NCBI GenBank assembly: GCA_958430865.1
Contig: CAUDNR010004282.1
Coordinates: 1-19,740 of the forward strand
DNA: 19,740 nucleotides
Source of the DNA: Entrophospora sp. SA101
Taxonomy: Eukaryota > Glomeromycota > Glomeromycetes > Entrophosporales > Entrophosporaceae
Reading direction: 5' to 3'
The notes under the pieces were generated by a model that saw only the letters and a program-made list of their open reading frames with translations, made no database searches and was not told where the DNA came from. Of the stretch, positions 1 through 14,854 are shown in pieces; the stretch's first letter is position 1; the number at the start of each line of letters is the position of its first letter. Position numbers and translations under genes: made by a program.

Positions 1-303
1 TTCCTTTAGAGTTCAAATACTCACAAATAATCATAATGTCTTATATTTATAAATCAATTTATGATTATTGCTTTTATTATTTTGTATATGACAAACATTA
101 CAGAAATCTCGTAAAGTATGGACATGATTTTTTAATTTATAGAGCTCTAAAAGTAGTCTAGCCTTGAGTTCAAAGAGTTCAAATGGAATTTTTTTACGCT
201 GTATATTTTCTATATTTGAGATTGACCCTGATTCGCGTGCTGAGTGATACAAAAACATGTAACACATATTTATTGTAACATCGTCTGGATACAAATCATT
301 CAC
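1..303 (-). CDS. 5' part of an unidentified gene, running off the left edge
   Basis: The reading frame starts with an ATG at 303 and stays open to a stop near 31. The first 67 codons or so look like real protein: mixed charged and hydrophobic residues, an amphipathic Leu-rich stretch (PFELFELKARLLLELYKL) around residues 41-58, and little low complexity. The last part is Asn/Lys-rich and resembles translated intron. A possible donor (GTAATG on the minus strand, plus-strand 100-101) would end exon 1 at 102. The helical Leu-rich stretch would suit a helical-repeat protein, but I do not recognise the family. The start lies about 170 bases from the divergent glutathione reductase ATG, so the two may share a promoter region. 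It could also be a chance ORF. Confidence 0.45.
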
Positions 304-471
304 AAAATAAAATTTTCCAATTATATATATTAATTAAGAATTATAATAATGATAACAAATTTAGAAATTAGTTCATTAATAATGAAGAAAAAATAATAAT
401 ATATAAATAAAAATTCAAATAATTTTTTAAATTAATTTTTTAAATTAAGCGCGTGCTTGCTATATAAATAA

Positions 472-2546
<2,075 letters not shown>

Positions 2547-2596
2547 AACTTAATTTTAACTATCAAGTATATACATACATACATATATATATATTA

Positions 2597-2602
2597 AATA
2601 AA
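2597..2602 (+). terminator. Possible polyadenylation signal of glutathione reductase
   Basis: AATAAA lies 51 bases after the stop codon, within an A/T-rich tract. In DNA this rich in A and T the hexamer is frequent by chance, so position is the only real support. Confidence 0.3.
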
Positions 2603-2839
2603 TCTTTATCCATATCGCAACGCAGTGCTCAAGTGAAGAAATTGCTTCAAAAGTGTTTCGTCTAATGCAATCCTTGCTAAAATCTTTTTTTTTTAATCGT
2701 CAAGTGTCAATGCATATTTTAATAAGCTTATTAGTAATTTTGATTATTGATGACTTTTCACCATTATTAAATCAGTATTTAAGAAATAGATGAATTGTTG
2801 CAACTAGCTCTTGATAATAGTAATATTGAAAAATGGTAG
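2602..2839 (+). pseudogene. Coding-like decayed fragment, unidentified
   Basis: An open frame at 2602-2793 contains a plausible helical stretch (SEEIASKVFRLMQSLL) just after a splice-acceptor-like CAG at 2623-2625. After its stop, a second frame carries EIDELLQLALDNSNIEKW and ends with TAG at 2837-2839. The two pieces would join through a frameshift or a tiny intron. Both look more like protein than the surrounding sequence, but neither is long and I recognise no family. It could be the last exons of a dead gene or chance. Confidence 0.22.
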
Positions 2840-3333
2840 TGATGAGGTAAATTAAATAACATTTGAAACGTAATCATGGAAAACATTACCATACCTCAAT
2901 ATCACATACCAGATCCCAGATATTAGTATTAGAGACCCATTCAATTTATCCTATTATTGGGAATATATTTCTGTTATTTATTAAAACTGATATTTATTTA
3001 TTCTCATTAGTCCTTGAACGTTCTGAACATCAAGGTGTATTGTTACATCTGACGTTTTTGCGGTGAAATGACGTTCACAACTTCCGAGACGAGCGTTTCT
3101 CGTAATTAACAGTTAATGGAACAGGCGATTTCAACGCATGGCAACTTGTGAAATCTACAAATAACTAGATTCATCTTTTTTACTTATACTACAAAGGTTT
3201 CTGGAACTTGCTATTGTAGTCAATTTTCAAATTACTGTATTATTTGATATGAAGATTGATCTTTACTTAATAAGGTAATTTGATTGGGACAATAAAATTT
3301 TTGTTGTCACTTTATTCAATTATTTTTGATGAT

Positions 3334-3364
3334 GTATGTCCCTATACTTTTGTCCAGGAGGGAC
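3334..3364. mobile_element. Solo Tc1-type terminal repeat remnant
   Basis: The sequence TCCCTATACTTTTGTCCAGG reads as the reverse complement of a typical Tc1-type end (CCTGGACAAAAGTATAGGGA). This is the well-known look of Tc1 family termini. No matching inverted copy and no transposase frame were found nearby, so it is either a solo end or what remains of a deleted element. Confidence 0.45.
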
Positions 3365-3995
3365 TTTACCACTGTTGCAAATTCGTCACGAATTGAAACG
3401 GATTATATTTTTTTATAGCAATAAAGTGATTAATATTCCCAATCACCTGACTTTAAAACGTTTTCTGGTTATCAAAAAGCTTATTTCTGGCTTTATAAAA
3501 TAAGAAGCTTCAAGTCCTGTTTTATTTATTACTAAAGTAATACAAAGTAATTCGGAAGTGACAAAATTTATATGTATAGGTTGAGGAAAAATGAATTCTG
3601 ATCAGGATTTATGGTATGTTAACAAGGCCGCGAAAAGTTTTTAGATTAGATGGTAATGTTTTATTTATTATAATGTAAGTTTATTAATGCACCTTTATTA
3701 TCAATTAAAATCTAACTTCTAAAATAATTACAGCCAATTTTGAATTGCACGAGAAATATTCGACTCCTCAAGTGTTTTGCTTGATATTTTGCTCTTGCCT
3801 GGAGTATCACTTTCATTCAAGATATAGTCCATATTGGATTTGAATGGGTGAAGTGTTCAATTTCAATGTTGGGCATGATGCGATATTAAATCCTATTACT
3901 ATGATAACAACGCTATTATTTCTCTACTTCTAACCCAACTAACTTTCCTCCAAAATCTTTTTCCTTGTATATATTTTAATTTCCTATTAATGCAG

Positions 3996-4115
3996 GCGGC
4001 ACACCCTTTTGTAGATTTAGAACGCGTTGCCATGTTACGTTATCAAAAACATTTTGCCATGCAATACAATGTTAATTATGTAATAAAAAATAAATGTATA
4101 AATACAAATTATTAA
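3996..4115 (+). pseudogene. Exon-like fragment resembling the Sin3-binding region of SAP30
   Basis: After an acceptor-like ATGCAG at 3990-3995 there is an in-frame stretch HPFVDLERVAMLRYQKHFAM ending in Lys/Asn-rich codons and TAA. It resembles the SAP30 pattern VDL-x-x-L-x-V-x-TLRRYKRHF, found in the subunit of the Sin3 histone deacetylase complex that binds Sin3. No upstream SAP30 exons (zinc-finger part or basic segment) and no convincing downstream exon were found. It could be a pseudogene fragment, the tail of a gene with exons I missed, or a chance resemblance. Confidence 0.28.
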
Positions 4116-4783
4116 ATAATTAATAAAGATAAGAAAGTTCTGTTCTAGATCCCGTGACCACAATATATTCAATTATTGTCAAAGCATTGAACTAAATTTC
4201 ATGATATTTTGACATACCAAATCCAAATGCGACGGCAGTTTTAAATTGATTAAAAAATTATATAGAAAGACAACAATTGGTCGTGGATCACGTTGTAGAT
4301 GTTGTAAAAAGAAAATATACGCCTTAAGATAATATATGGCATTCAAAACCTTCAAAATTCTGAAACTGTAAAATCTCATTAGGTTAGAAATGGTTACTTT
4401 AAACGTTTGTAACGATATTCCTCCATTTCTAAAAGATGTATTCAAAAAGACATTACCAAGCATAGGAAAATCGACCAGTTGTGGCGTTGAGCAATTTTCA
4501 ACACTTTGTACCACCAAATTACTGTGGCGTTATGCTGGTTTTGTCGCAGCATGCCCATATTAATATTAATATTATTAATATTGCTCATTCATTGTACTTG
4601 ATTAATAATAAATAATGACTTTATATTGGTTGATACTTGCTGATAATAAAGGCCGTTGAAGAAAATTTCAATAAAAAAATTACAAAATAGTTTTCAAGCC
4701 ACTCACTATTTTCATATGATTCAAAAAAAATTTTTTTTTTTTACAATACGATCAAATTTTTTTTTGTGTAGTGTAAATAAAAA

Positions 4784-6249
4784 ATGACTGAAGATTCTAA
4801 AATTAATTTTGAAACTGTTGTTGACGGTAGTGGTATCAATACTGAAAATAATGACGGTGGTAGCAGTAACAACAACAACAACAATAATAATAATGTAGAA
4901 GAGGCTCTTAATATTAATAACAGTGATGGTGGTAAAGCAAAGAAAAGTCGTTCTGTAAGTGATGCAGAGAGAAGACGTCGCCGTCAACAAAGGATTTTAG
5001 GAGAGGCAGGAAATAGATTATCAAAAATTAATTATACACATACCTCACTAGGCGGAGAGGCTGCTGGTAGTGGTGGTGGTCATTCAACGCGAACTACACC
5101 TCGGACCAGTAGAAGATCTTCTCCTCTACCTAGTGGAAGATCCTCACCAACCAAAGAAGATGTATTTGATAGTCCTTTTTCACGTTCTAGAAGAAATACT
5201 GGTAATTTTGAAGGGGGCGGTGTTAGTGATAGTAATAATTATTTTAACACTTTACAATCAACACTATCATCATCACCAGATAATATTAATTTATCATCAT
5301 TTTCTACAGACAATAATAATTCATCACCAGCACCACATATAAGAGTTAGTGAGGATAATACAGAATCAGAGTTTTCCGCAATTTCAAAACGATTAAATTC
5401 CGTTTTAGAAAGTGAAGAACAATTAGCGTATGATAATCAGGAAAATAATGAATTTTATAAAAGCATGATAGGAAATAGTATATATCAAGGAAAAAATAGT
5501 AGTACTGCATCATTAGAATCATCATTTGGTGGTGGCGGTAGTGAATATCAATATTCGCCACAGCATCAACAATTTCCAGAACAATTGGAACAAATGCCAT
5601 TACCTTTTCCACCATTTCTTAATCCTGATATGAAAATTTTTCCTTTTGTTGGTGGTGGTAGTGATATAAATACTGGTGGTAGTAGTAGCGGTGGTGGTAA
5701 TAATAGCAGTAGTATTCAATCATTGATAAGATCAAGAATATGGCAATTAATTCATTTTATGTCGATGATTTTCCTGGGAATTTATTTCATATCTAGTGAA
5801 TTAACAAGATCACAAGGTGGTTGGACTAGATTTTATTATTTAAATTATGAAAAACCTGGCGAAATATTAGACATACATCAAATTCCAAGTATGCCATTAT
5901 TTTGGTATTTTATAACAGCTGAATTAATATTGCAATCCACAAGATTATTATTACAAAGGGTAAAAAAATTACTATCTATTAATATATGAAATATTTTTAT
6001 TACTGCTGCTACACCATTAGTAATTCACATTGATTATTTCTCTTCATTTATTATGTTTAGGATCAACCATTACAAGGTTCGACATTAGGAAATTTAGCAG
6101 CCAATTTACCTGAACCATTTCCAGACATAATTAAAATCCTATTAAAGCATAGATTAATATGGAATAGTTTATGGGAAGATATTTGTGTATTAATATTTAT
6201 TGTAGGACTTGTAATAGCTATTTCTCCTATATTGTCATATTTTGATTAA
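4784..6249 (+). CDS. GET2: GET2-like subunit of the tail-anchored protein insertion complex, two exons
   Basis: Exons 4784-5959 and 6061-6249 join in phase 0 across a GT-AG intron of 101 bases and give 454 residues. Near the N terminus, SDAERRRRRQQRILGE and GNRLSKI (about 59-82) match the basic, Arg-rich Get3-docking motif of Get2/CAML. Residues 83-315 are low-complexity Ser/Asn/Gly/Pro with Gly and Asn runs. Three hydrophobic segments follow: about 319-338, 370-390 and 433-451. This order, a cytosolic basic N terminus, a disordered linker and three C-terminal membrane helices, is that of Get2. With Get1 it forms the ER receptor that takes tail-anchored proteins from the Get3 ATPase. The identification rests on architecture and the basic motif. 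The protein is longer than the roughly 285-residue yeast form, mostly through the linker. Without splicing, translation stops at 5989. Confidence 0.82.
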
Positions 6250-6359
6250 TAACCTTTCCTTTTTTTTAATTATTTAATTATTTAAATATTTTATTATATT
6301 TGCTTTATTTAATTAATTCTAAATAAATAAAATTAAGAAAAAAAGGAAAAAAGAAAAAA
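6250..6359. other. Convergent 3' region shared by GET2-like and MAP kinase genes
   Basis: Only 110 bases separate the two stop codons. The stretch is nearly pure A/T, with T-rich tracts near the left gene and A-rich tracts near the right gene, and AAATAAA-like hexamers readable on both strands. Transcripts of the two genes probably overlap at their 3' ends. Confidence 0.55.
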
Positions 6360-8696
<2,337 letters not shown>

Positions 8697-9139
8697 TTTT
8701 TAAAAAATTTGACTTTTTTTTATCTCCTATTTATTTGATTCATTTTTAACAGTATATCTTTTGTTATTTATATTACGTTTCGTGTCACATCAAGTCGAAA
8801 TCGAAATTTCTTTTTTTTTGAAACACACACACTAATTAATAATATCTAACATCTAATATTAATATACAGAATGGAAGTTCTCAAACACGTGACACAAAGT
8901 GCCATCTATAATATGGTATAAACCATCTGCTTGATCTCGAAGATAAAGAGAAAGAGATTATAACTCGTTCAAATTTTTTCTTTTATTGAAACTTTGGTTG
9001 ATCGCGAAAATTTCACTAATACAAATTTGATAATTATCTGCAGGATTTTTATGTGTGACGTAACACCTGTAGTTTTATTGAAGCTGTAGCACAGTTATGC
9101 AATTGTGGTTAAGGTAGAGGTAGTCATGTGATTTATTTA

Positions 9140-9655
9140 ATGCCAAGAACACTGGATCAAGGTTTTATTGATTTATATTTATTCGCATTGAGCTCACAAG
9201 ATAAATGGTATCAAGCCCTTTGCAACAGCAATCCCAAATATATGCATCATTAAAGCATTTCAATAAGACTTGCTGGTTCGTGATAATTCTAATTTAGAAA
9301 TATTGAATGAACATGCTAATCTAACAACTACTGGATTTTCATACAGTAACTATTATCAGTCATATACAATTGAAGGGTGTATAGTAGACATCAATAACCA
9401 AACTTACGTTCCTGGATATTCTATCATTACTTTAATTTAAAGGCCATATTTTCGTTTTATCATAAATAAAATTTATCTTGGTACAATTATGGCGAGGATA
9501 ATGCTTTAACAAAAGTAGAATATTTATATTCAGGAACTGGTTTTTTTAATACTTTCAATGATTGCATTCGATCAAAAAGAAAGGGGAGAATTTCAACTCA
9601 TGGTAGTCTTGGTTTTAATGTAAAAGAGAATAAGGATACCGGCTGCAACTTTTGA
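9140..9655 (+). pseudogene. Three successive broken reading frames, unidentified
   Basis: Three open stretches follow each other on the plus strand with stops or frame changes between them: 9140-9253 (starts MPRTLDQGFIDLYLFALSSQ), about 9270-9440 (contains DINNQTYVPGYSIITL) and about 9479-9655 (contains YGEDNALTKVEYLYSGTG). Their composition is more like protein than translated intergenic DNA. Introns could explain some breaks, but no clean donor-acceptor set in phase was found. No family was recognised. Confidence 0.25.
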
Positions 9656-10019
9656 TGATGGTTTCTACCACCTTTGCGTCATATAAAAATGATTGCAACC
9701 GCCTTTACGACCATTTTGTTTCCTTTTTTGGATTGCGACATGGAACACTAAAAGAGAACATCTTTGTGATAGGTACATCACCGACTTTTAAAATCAGGAA
9801 CATTAGTTAATACATTGGAAAAAATCTAGAAATACAAACAGAAATACAAGATAATGAATTTGACAAAAAATCCAATTTATATAAAAGGAGGAATAATTGT
9901 TAGGAATGAGGGTATTAACATCACTCCAATAGAAACACAGGTGCTCTTGTCAAATACAAAGAAACATGTTGTTTACTTATCCAGGAAATAAAAAACTATA
10001 GGCGCGCTAGAGAGCAAGC

Positions 10020-10305
10020 ATGAGTGAGAAGAGTAAATATGATAATAATAATGAACAACAAATAAAAATTAAAGAATTAGCTACTCAGGTAATGAATACA
10101 ATTAGGTTCTACAATAACGGTTGGTACTCACAGTTATGTTAGTGCACTACTATCATAGCCATGTTTTAATTGTAGTGATACTTCAATTGAAAATAAAAAA
10201 TGTGTTATCAACGATGATGTTGATTTTTCAATGAGCATCATCATACAATGTGAAAGCTGTGATAATTTTCAAGTGATACACCTAAGGCAAGTATATCCGT
10301 TCTAG
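10020..10305 (+). CDS. Candidate gene start encoding a C-x2-C / C-x2-C zinc-ribbon-like protein
   Basis: An ATG at 10020 opens a 23-codon exon (MSEKSKYDNNNEQQIKIKEL...) ending at a GTAATG donor at 10089. A 70-base intron ends at the AG at 10157-10158, and the frame continues in phase 0 with PCFNCSDTSIENKKCV, then IIIQCESCDNF about 25 residues later, to a stop at 10303. The paired CxxC motifs could bind one zinc ion. Spacing and the hydrophobic run before the second pair recall ZPR1-type fingers, but the signature residues of that family are not clear. Later coding-like sequence (VLVAGESLLSGINRQQCE) is in another frame, so the gene is either longer with more introns or decayed. Confidence 0.32.
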
Positions 10306-11236
10306 TAGCTGGTGAAAGTCTATTATCAGGAATAAATAGGCAACAATGTGAGACTCTTTTGGTACAACATCTCATTAAACCATAAAATTATCTGCATCAT
10401 ATTGAAAACTAAGCACCATTATTTTCGCCGGGACTGTATTACATGAAAGTAATATTTGTTATTACTATTTTTGTAGAGATGTTTCTTACATGCTGTTCTG
10501 GTGCAAATAATTCGATCTTCTATATTCAGCTACGACATTCTTATCTACTGCTATCTTCAAGTGATTGAAAAGAGGTCCAGCAAATCCCAAGAAGGAGCCC
10601 TGCTCATTATTTCCTAAATGTCTTGAAGTTTATTTTGGCATATTTATCATCGTCTATTCTCCTGTAAGTAATGCCTGTATAGACTTCTCTCCGCTTACAC
10701 TCTTGATAAATACAATTGAGGATTAATATATGGTATTTTTGTAAAAAAATCAAGGGATTTTTGTTTAAGAAAGAAAATGAATGGATCATTCAAACAAAAA
10801 TCATCCAAAACTTAATTTTTTCTGCCATCAGTACAAAATAAACAAAGCCACTCATATTTATAACAAAATGAGTTACAGGTTAAGCATAAAATAAAATAAT
10901 AAATAATAATAAATTGTAATAATGATAAACAGGTTATATATCACCTTTACTCTCTCGCTTGTTCTCCCTCTAATTAACAAAAAAATCAGCAAATCAAAAG
11001 TAAATATGATTTCATTTAACTGAAAAAATTTTAAATGAATAATCTTTTTGTGATCTTGATTCTTTGCAAGTATTGAATCGTGAAATTTTCAATTATTATG
11101 GTCCGTTGTAAATTCCTTTTATGCAAATCTATAAAGCTCATTAGCAGTTGGTCATTTTAATCTGCACAAAAATTAATATAAGCCAAAATGTGAAAGGTTG
11201 AGAAGATAATTTTCGTGATCAATGCAATAGACGGAG

Positions 11237-11352
11237 TCCAGGGTTGGCAAATGTGCGGTCTATTAGTGGTCCATCGGGCCATTAGTGTATCACTTTAACC
11301 ATATTTAGTATTTTATTAATGGCAATGGACCAGTCAATTTGCCAACCCTGGA
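11237..11352. mobile_element. 116-bp hairpin element, MITE-like
   Basis: Perfect 16-base terminal inverted repeats TCCAGGGTTGGCAAAT (11237-11252) and ATTTGCCAACCCTGGA (11337-11352) enclose further nested inverted pieces (GGTCCAT/ATGGACC and GCCATTA/TAATGGC). The whole unit can therefore fold into one long interrupted hairpin. The CAGGG...TTGGCAAA end resembles hAT-type termini. Flanks GACGGAGT and GACAGAAT match at 6 of 8 positions, a possible aged 8-bp target duplication, although the register is off by a base. The element has no coding capacity. Confidence 0.72.
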
Positions 11353-13169
11353 CAGAATACATTCACGTTATCACAATAATTTATCACATGATTTAACTTA
11401 TATGTGGGTTCGATTGGCTAATTTGGTGCTCTAAACAAAATAAGTAATTGAGTCATGTGATTTTACAATGTTTACCACGAAAAAAATATTTTGATTCAGA
11501 GGACTTTTTTTGATCAAAACGATATTAATGATATAATAAACAGTAGCAATCAATAGTAATAGTAATGGGCTATTTATTACGATAACCGAAGATATTTTTT
11601 CTGCATTAATTTAATGCTTTATTTATTTACTCTATTATGGTTATGTCTTCTTGGTTTATATAGGAAGTAGATAAGTAGGTTCAAAAAACAAACCAAAATA
11701 AAGAAGACGTATATTAAAATTACTTGAAATTCCTTAAGCACAAAGGTTGATTTGGAAGCTGGCTCATTTAATATGATGATGCAATCAAATTTCAGGAGAG
11801 CTCTGATTTTTGTGAAATATTCTTATTGAAATGTTTCTATTGAATTTGCATTATTGGAATAGAGACTATTAAAGTCTCTTTTGTCTGAAGACCTACTGGT
11901 ACATACAGATCTCATAACTATGGAGTTTTCTTCAGAGGTGGGGGTAAAGACTTGTGTGTGCCAATAGAAGGAAAATTTTATTAAATCTGACACCTATGAT
12001 CAATATCAGATTTATTATATCAGAAATAATTTTTAAGGAAATCTATAACAATTGGGAAGCGTGCCACACACACGCACACAAAAAAAAAATGGGAACCAAG
12101 TAGAGAGACTCAACTACTCACGCCATCTTGAAGAATAAAGAATAGAAGATTACCGTCAATGTGTTGAAAATATTCACGAGAGATTGCTGAACAAAATGAA
12201 AAGCTAAATGGTTAATTCCGACTTCAACAGTTAAAATTCAACAAAATATCAATGGGTTTACTCTTCAACTCTTCCGAATTTTCTCTTGTCAATATATTAT
12301 GTGTCCTTTTCCTTAAAAATTTATTTCTGCATGGTTTTAGTATTATCATTACTTGGGCGATGCAATTATTTGTTATAGCAGTATCATCAAATGCATTGTA
12401 TAATCGTCATAAATATTGTAATAAGCATGTTACAATTGTGGGGGCAAGGATTAAATAACAACTAAAAAGATAAGTTATATTTTATTTATTTTGATTCAAT
12501 TAAGCGAAAAATACATAATGATTTAGTTTATATTAAATATTACTATCATTACTATTGTTAATATTAGTATCTTCTTCATCTTCTATATCATCCCCTTATT
12601 CATTTTTCTCTATTGATTTTCTATTGTTTTCTGATAGAAGTGAGACAACAAATTATGTGGTGGAGAAGGAAAGGAAGTTGCAGTTTTCAATTTCAACTCG
12701 GACAATTGTTCAAATTCCTCCCACAATTTTTAAGTTTCCCTTGGGTATTTTCGATCACCACTTGGTTTACACGGTTTATATTTCAATCAACAGTTCACAA
12801 AAATTCACTTATAAAGTTAAGTATTTAATTTTGTTTTATAATATTGATTTTGATTTTGGATTCGTTTTTACAATTGTAGAATAGTAAATAAGAAATATGG
12901 CTACGATTTTTTATTATTTGAATTTTGAATATTTATGTAAAATTTTCTTTTTTATACATAAATGAATAGAAATGCTTTACGATCACCTTCAATTTCTCAT
13001 GAAATTTTAACATTGGTAGTCTTATTGAGAGCTGTTTATCAAATTGTTCATGCATAATAAAAGTTCTCTATCACATTTGTCACAATTTAACGATCTTGAA
13101 GTTATGCTACGACAAAAAATCTATTTACATAATAATATTAAAATATAGTTTTACTTTTGCCATTCAGCA

Positions 13170-13530
13170 GCAGTCACCAATGCCCATAAACTTTTACTAG
13201 AAGCGAGACAATTTAAATGGTAATTTTCATTCCATCAAAAAAAGATTTTTTTTCTATTAAAGTTATTAAAATTATCAAGTAAACTTTATTTTTAGGTGTA
13301 AAATCAGGTTAAATTATTGTTTAAACTTTTGACATTCAGAAGTTGTCAATACCTGTAAAGTTTTATTAGGAACAAAGTCTTTAATGTAGCAACTTCTTAC
13401 TAATGAAGAGACCAATTTTTTTTAATATTATAACTTTATAAGGTAAGTGTGGAGCACGCTTATTTCTATTGTTAAAAAATTAATTTGAATACTCATGAGG
13501 TTTATTAGGGGCAAAGGCTTCTATATTATA
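13170..13530 (+). repeat. Three diverged copies of a short coding-like motif
   Basis: Around 13180-13205, 13355-13380 and 13495-13520 a similar stretch recurs: CATAAACTTTTACTAGAAGC, CTGTAAAGTTTTATTAGGAA and CATGAGGTTTATTAGGGGCA. The first two are each preceded by ACTTTTG-C/A-CATTCAG, an acceptor-like tract. Translated, the first two read HKLLLEARQF and CKVLLGTKSL. This may be an old tandem duplication of an exon, now with stops. Spacing is about 170 and 140 bases. Confidence 0.35.
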
Positions 13531-13675
13531 TTACAATTTTAAGAAAGGCTTTACATGTAGATGTAAAATATGACATTTTTATCAATTGGAAGATTGGAGT
13601 CTCATTTATTTTAATAATCATCCAACAATACACATTTAATAGATAATTCGAATACAATGTTTTAATTATTCACAT

Positions 13676-13692
13676 AATATATATATATATAT
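13676..13692. repeat. (TA)n microsatellite
   Basis: A run of alternating A and T of about 17 bases in otherwise featureless A/T-rich DNA. Confidence 0.7.
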
Positions 13693-14271
13693 AGAGGATA
13701 TACATACATCTTTCACTTTCAGTAAAAAATGAACTTTTAGGATACCCTTTGATTTGAGGAAAAGAACATAAATCTCAGAGTCTTCAATTTACGAGAAGTT
13801 GAAAAATATAAAGCAAATTCTGATTGTCACAAAATATATTGAAAGATAGGTGTCCATGATTATGCTTCGCATAATTGGATATTTTATCATTGTCATTTCC
13901 TATATTCCATCAAATAGAACATTTAACATAAATTCGTCAAATAGAAGTGGCATATCAAAGCAAAGACAGTAGCAGTAGAAGTAGAAATAGTATGAGAATG
14001 TGAATGAGAATGAAACAGTAATGATAATGTTTGCTGATAACACTCATATTTTTGTGCTAAATCAAATTTGGTTGAGTTTCAATAAACACAATTCGTGTTT
14101 TAGCTCTGCACTAATATATATAAGCGCTTTTATAAGAGGAAAAGGATGGTTGTTAGGATATTTTTATAGAGAGATTATTAATTGTGTAGAATTAATTAAA
14201 TTGGTGTAGAATTAAAAGAAGCGTGATGACAAAATAAAAATTGGGAAATTTTATGTAAAATTAAAATTTTT

Positions 14272-14496
14272 ACAGATGTGCAACGAACACAAAAGCATTT
14301 TATATAATCAATTGCAATTGAGGAGGATGATGTTAATAATATAAGTGGTTCAACTATACCTAATGTTTTAATAAATGAAGATATAAAAGCTTTTGAAACT
14401 GCATTTAATTTCCTTGAACAAAATAATTTACGAGTAAATCAAAAAGTAACAGCTTATATCGGCCATTCATTCTCTTGTTTCAACGAATTTAGATGA
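14272..14496 (+). pseudogene. Possible C-terminal remnant of a pogo/Tigger-type transposase
   Basis: One frame runs from 14272 to a stop at 14494, interrupted by a single TAA at 14305. It contains an acidic stretch (IAIEEDDVNN) followed by a helical segment NEDIKAFETAFNFLEQNN. Acidic tails ending in a helix of the type A-x-x-A-x-E-T/A-x-x-F-x-x-Q are usual in pogo/Tigger/jerky transposases, but they are poorly conserved. No DDE core, DNA-binding domain or terminal repeats were found nearby. The assignment rests on general resemblance only. Confidence 0.28.
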
Positions 14497-14854
14497 TTGG
14501 TCCATAAATTCGTTTGACTGTTTATAATAAAACTTCTTTATGAGAATATTAAGCCTATAGAAAAATGCCACCATCTAAGAACAACAACTCTAAGATCATT
14601 TTTGAACTATTTTTTTTTTTTGCTACAAAAAAATGAGACATACATTTATAGTCAAGACACTGGCTACAACTTTTAACCTAATCGCAGCCAGCTTTTTTAT
14701 TGTGACAGGTATTCTTAATCATAATAAAAAAATTTATAAAGCGTAACATATTCGTTGTACGGAAATGTGCTCTCACCATTACTATTATTATTATATATTA
14801 CGAGGCATAATAATAATAGCACTGATTCGTATTTTAAGGCACTATTACTATGCT

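Larger units (their letters stand above)
2547..4783. other. Gene-poor gap between glutathione reductase and GET2-like gene
   Basis: No intact gene was recognised here. It holds the reductase 3' end, a coding-like decayed piece (2602-2839), a Tc1-type terminus (3334-3364), and a short exon-like ORF resembling part of SAP30 (3996-4115). A 112-codon minus-strand frame at 4517-4179 has no recognisable motif and competes with open stretches in other frames. A short ATG-led stretch at 3591 runs into a GTATGT donor-like site but no partner exon was found. The 50-70 bases before 4784 are A/T homopolymer tracts typical of a leader. Confidence 0.6.

Noticed and set aside
461..470. TATATAAATA as a TATA box for glutathione reductase
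   Set aside because: It lies only a few bases before the start codon, too close to place transcription upstream of the ATG, and such strings are common in this A/T-rich DNA.
4179..4517. 112-codon minus-strand frame
   Set aside because: It has no recognisable motif, and protein-like stretches occur in other frames of both strands over the same bases. Nothing favours this frame.
5070..5615. Overlapping frames on both strands inside the GET2-like gene
   Set aside because: They are shadows of the repetitive Ser/Asn/Gly coding sequence. The 4784 frame has the basic motif and membrane segments.
11859..11880. AGAGACT/AGTCTCT small hairpin as a terminator or RNA element
   Set aside because: It is an isolated seven-base stem with no gene or repeat context, and such stems are expected by chance over several kilobases.
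12252..12884. Plus-strand frames of 68, 109 and 71 codons
   Set aside because: They are rich in Phe, Ile and Ser as expected from T-rich DNA. The minus strand over the same bases also shows open stretches (for example an Asp/Glu/Asn tail near 12590-12536), so no gene model is supported.
14000..14209. 69-codon plus-strand frame
   Set aside because: No motif, and no splice sites or neighbours to support it.
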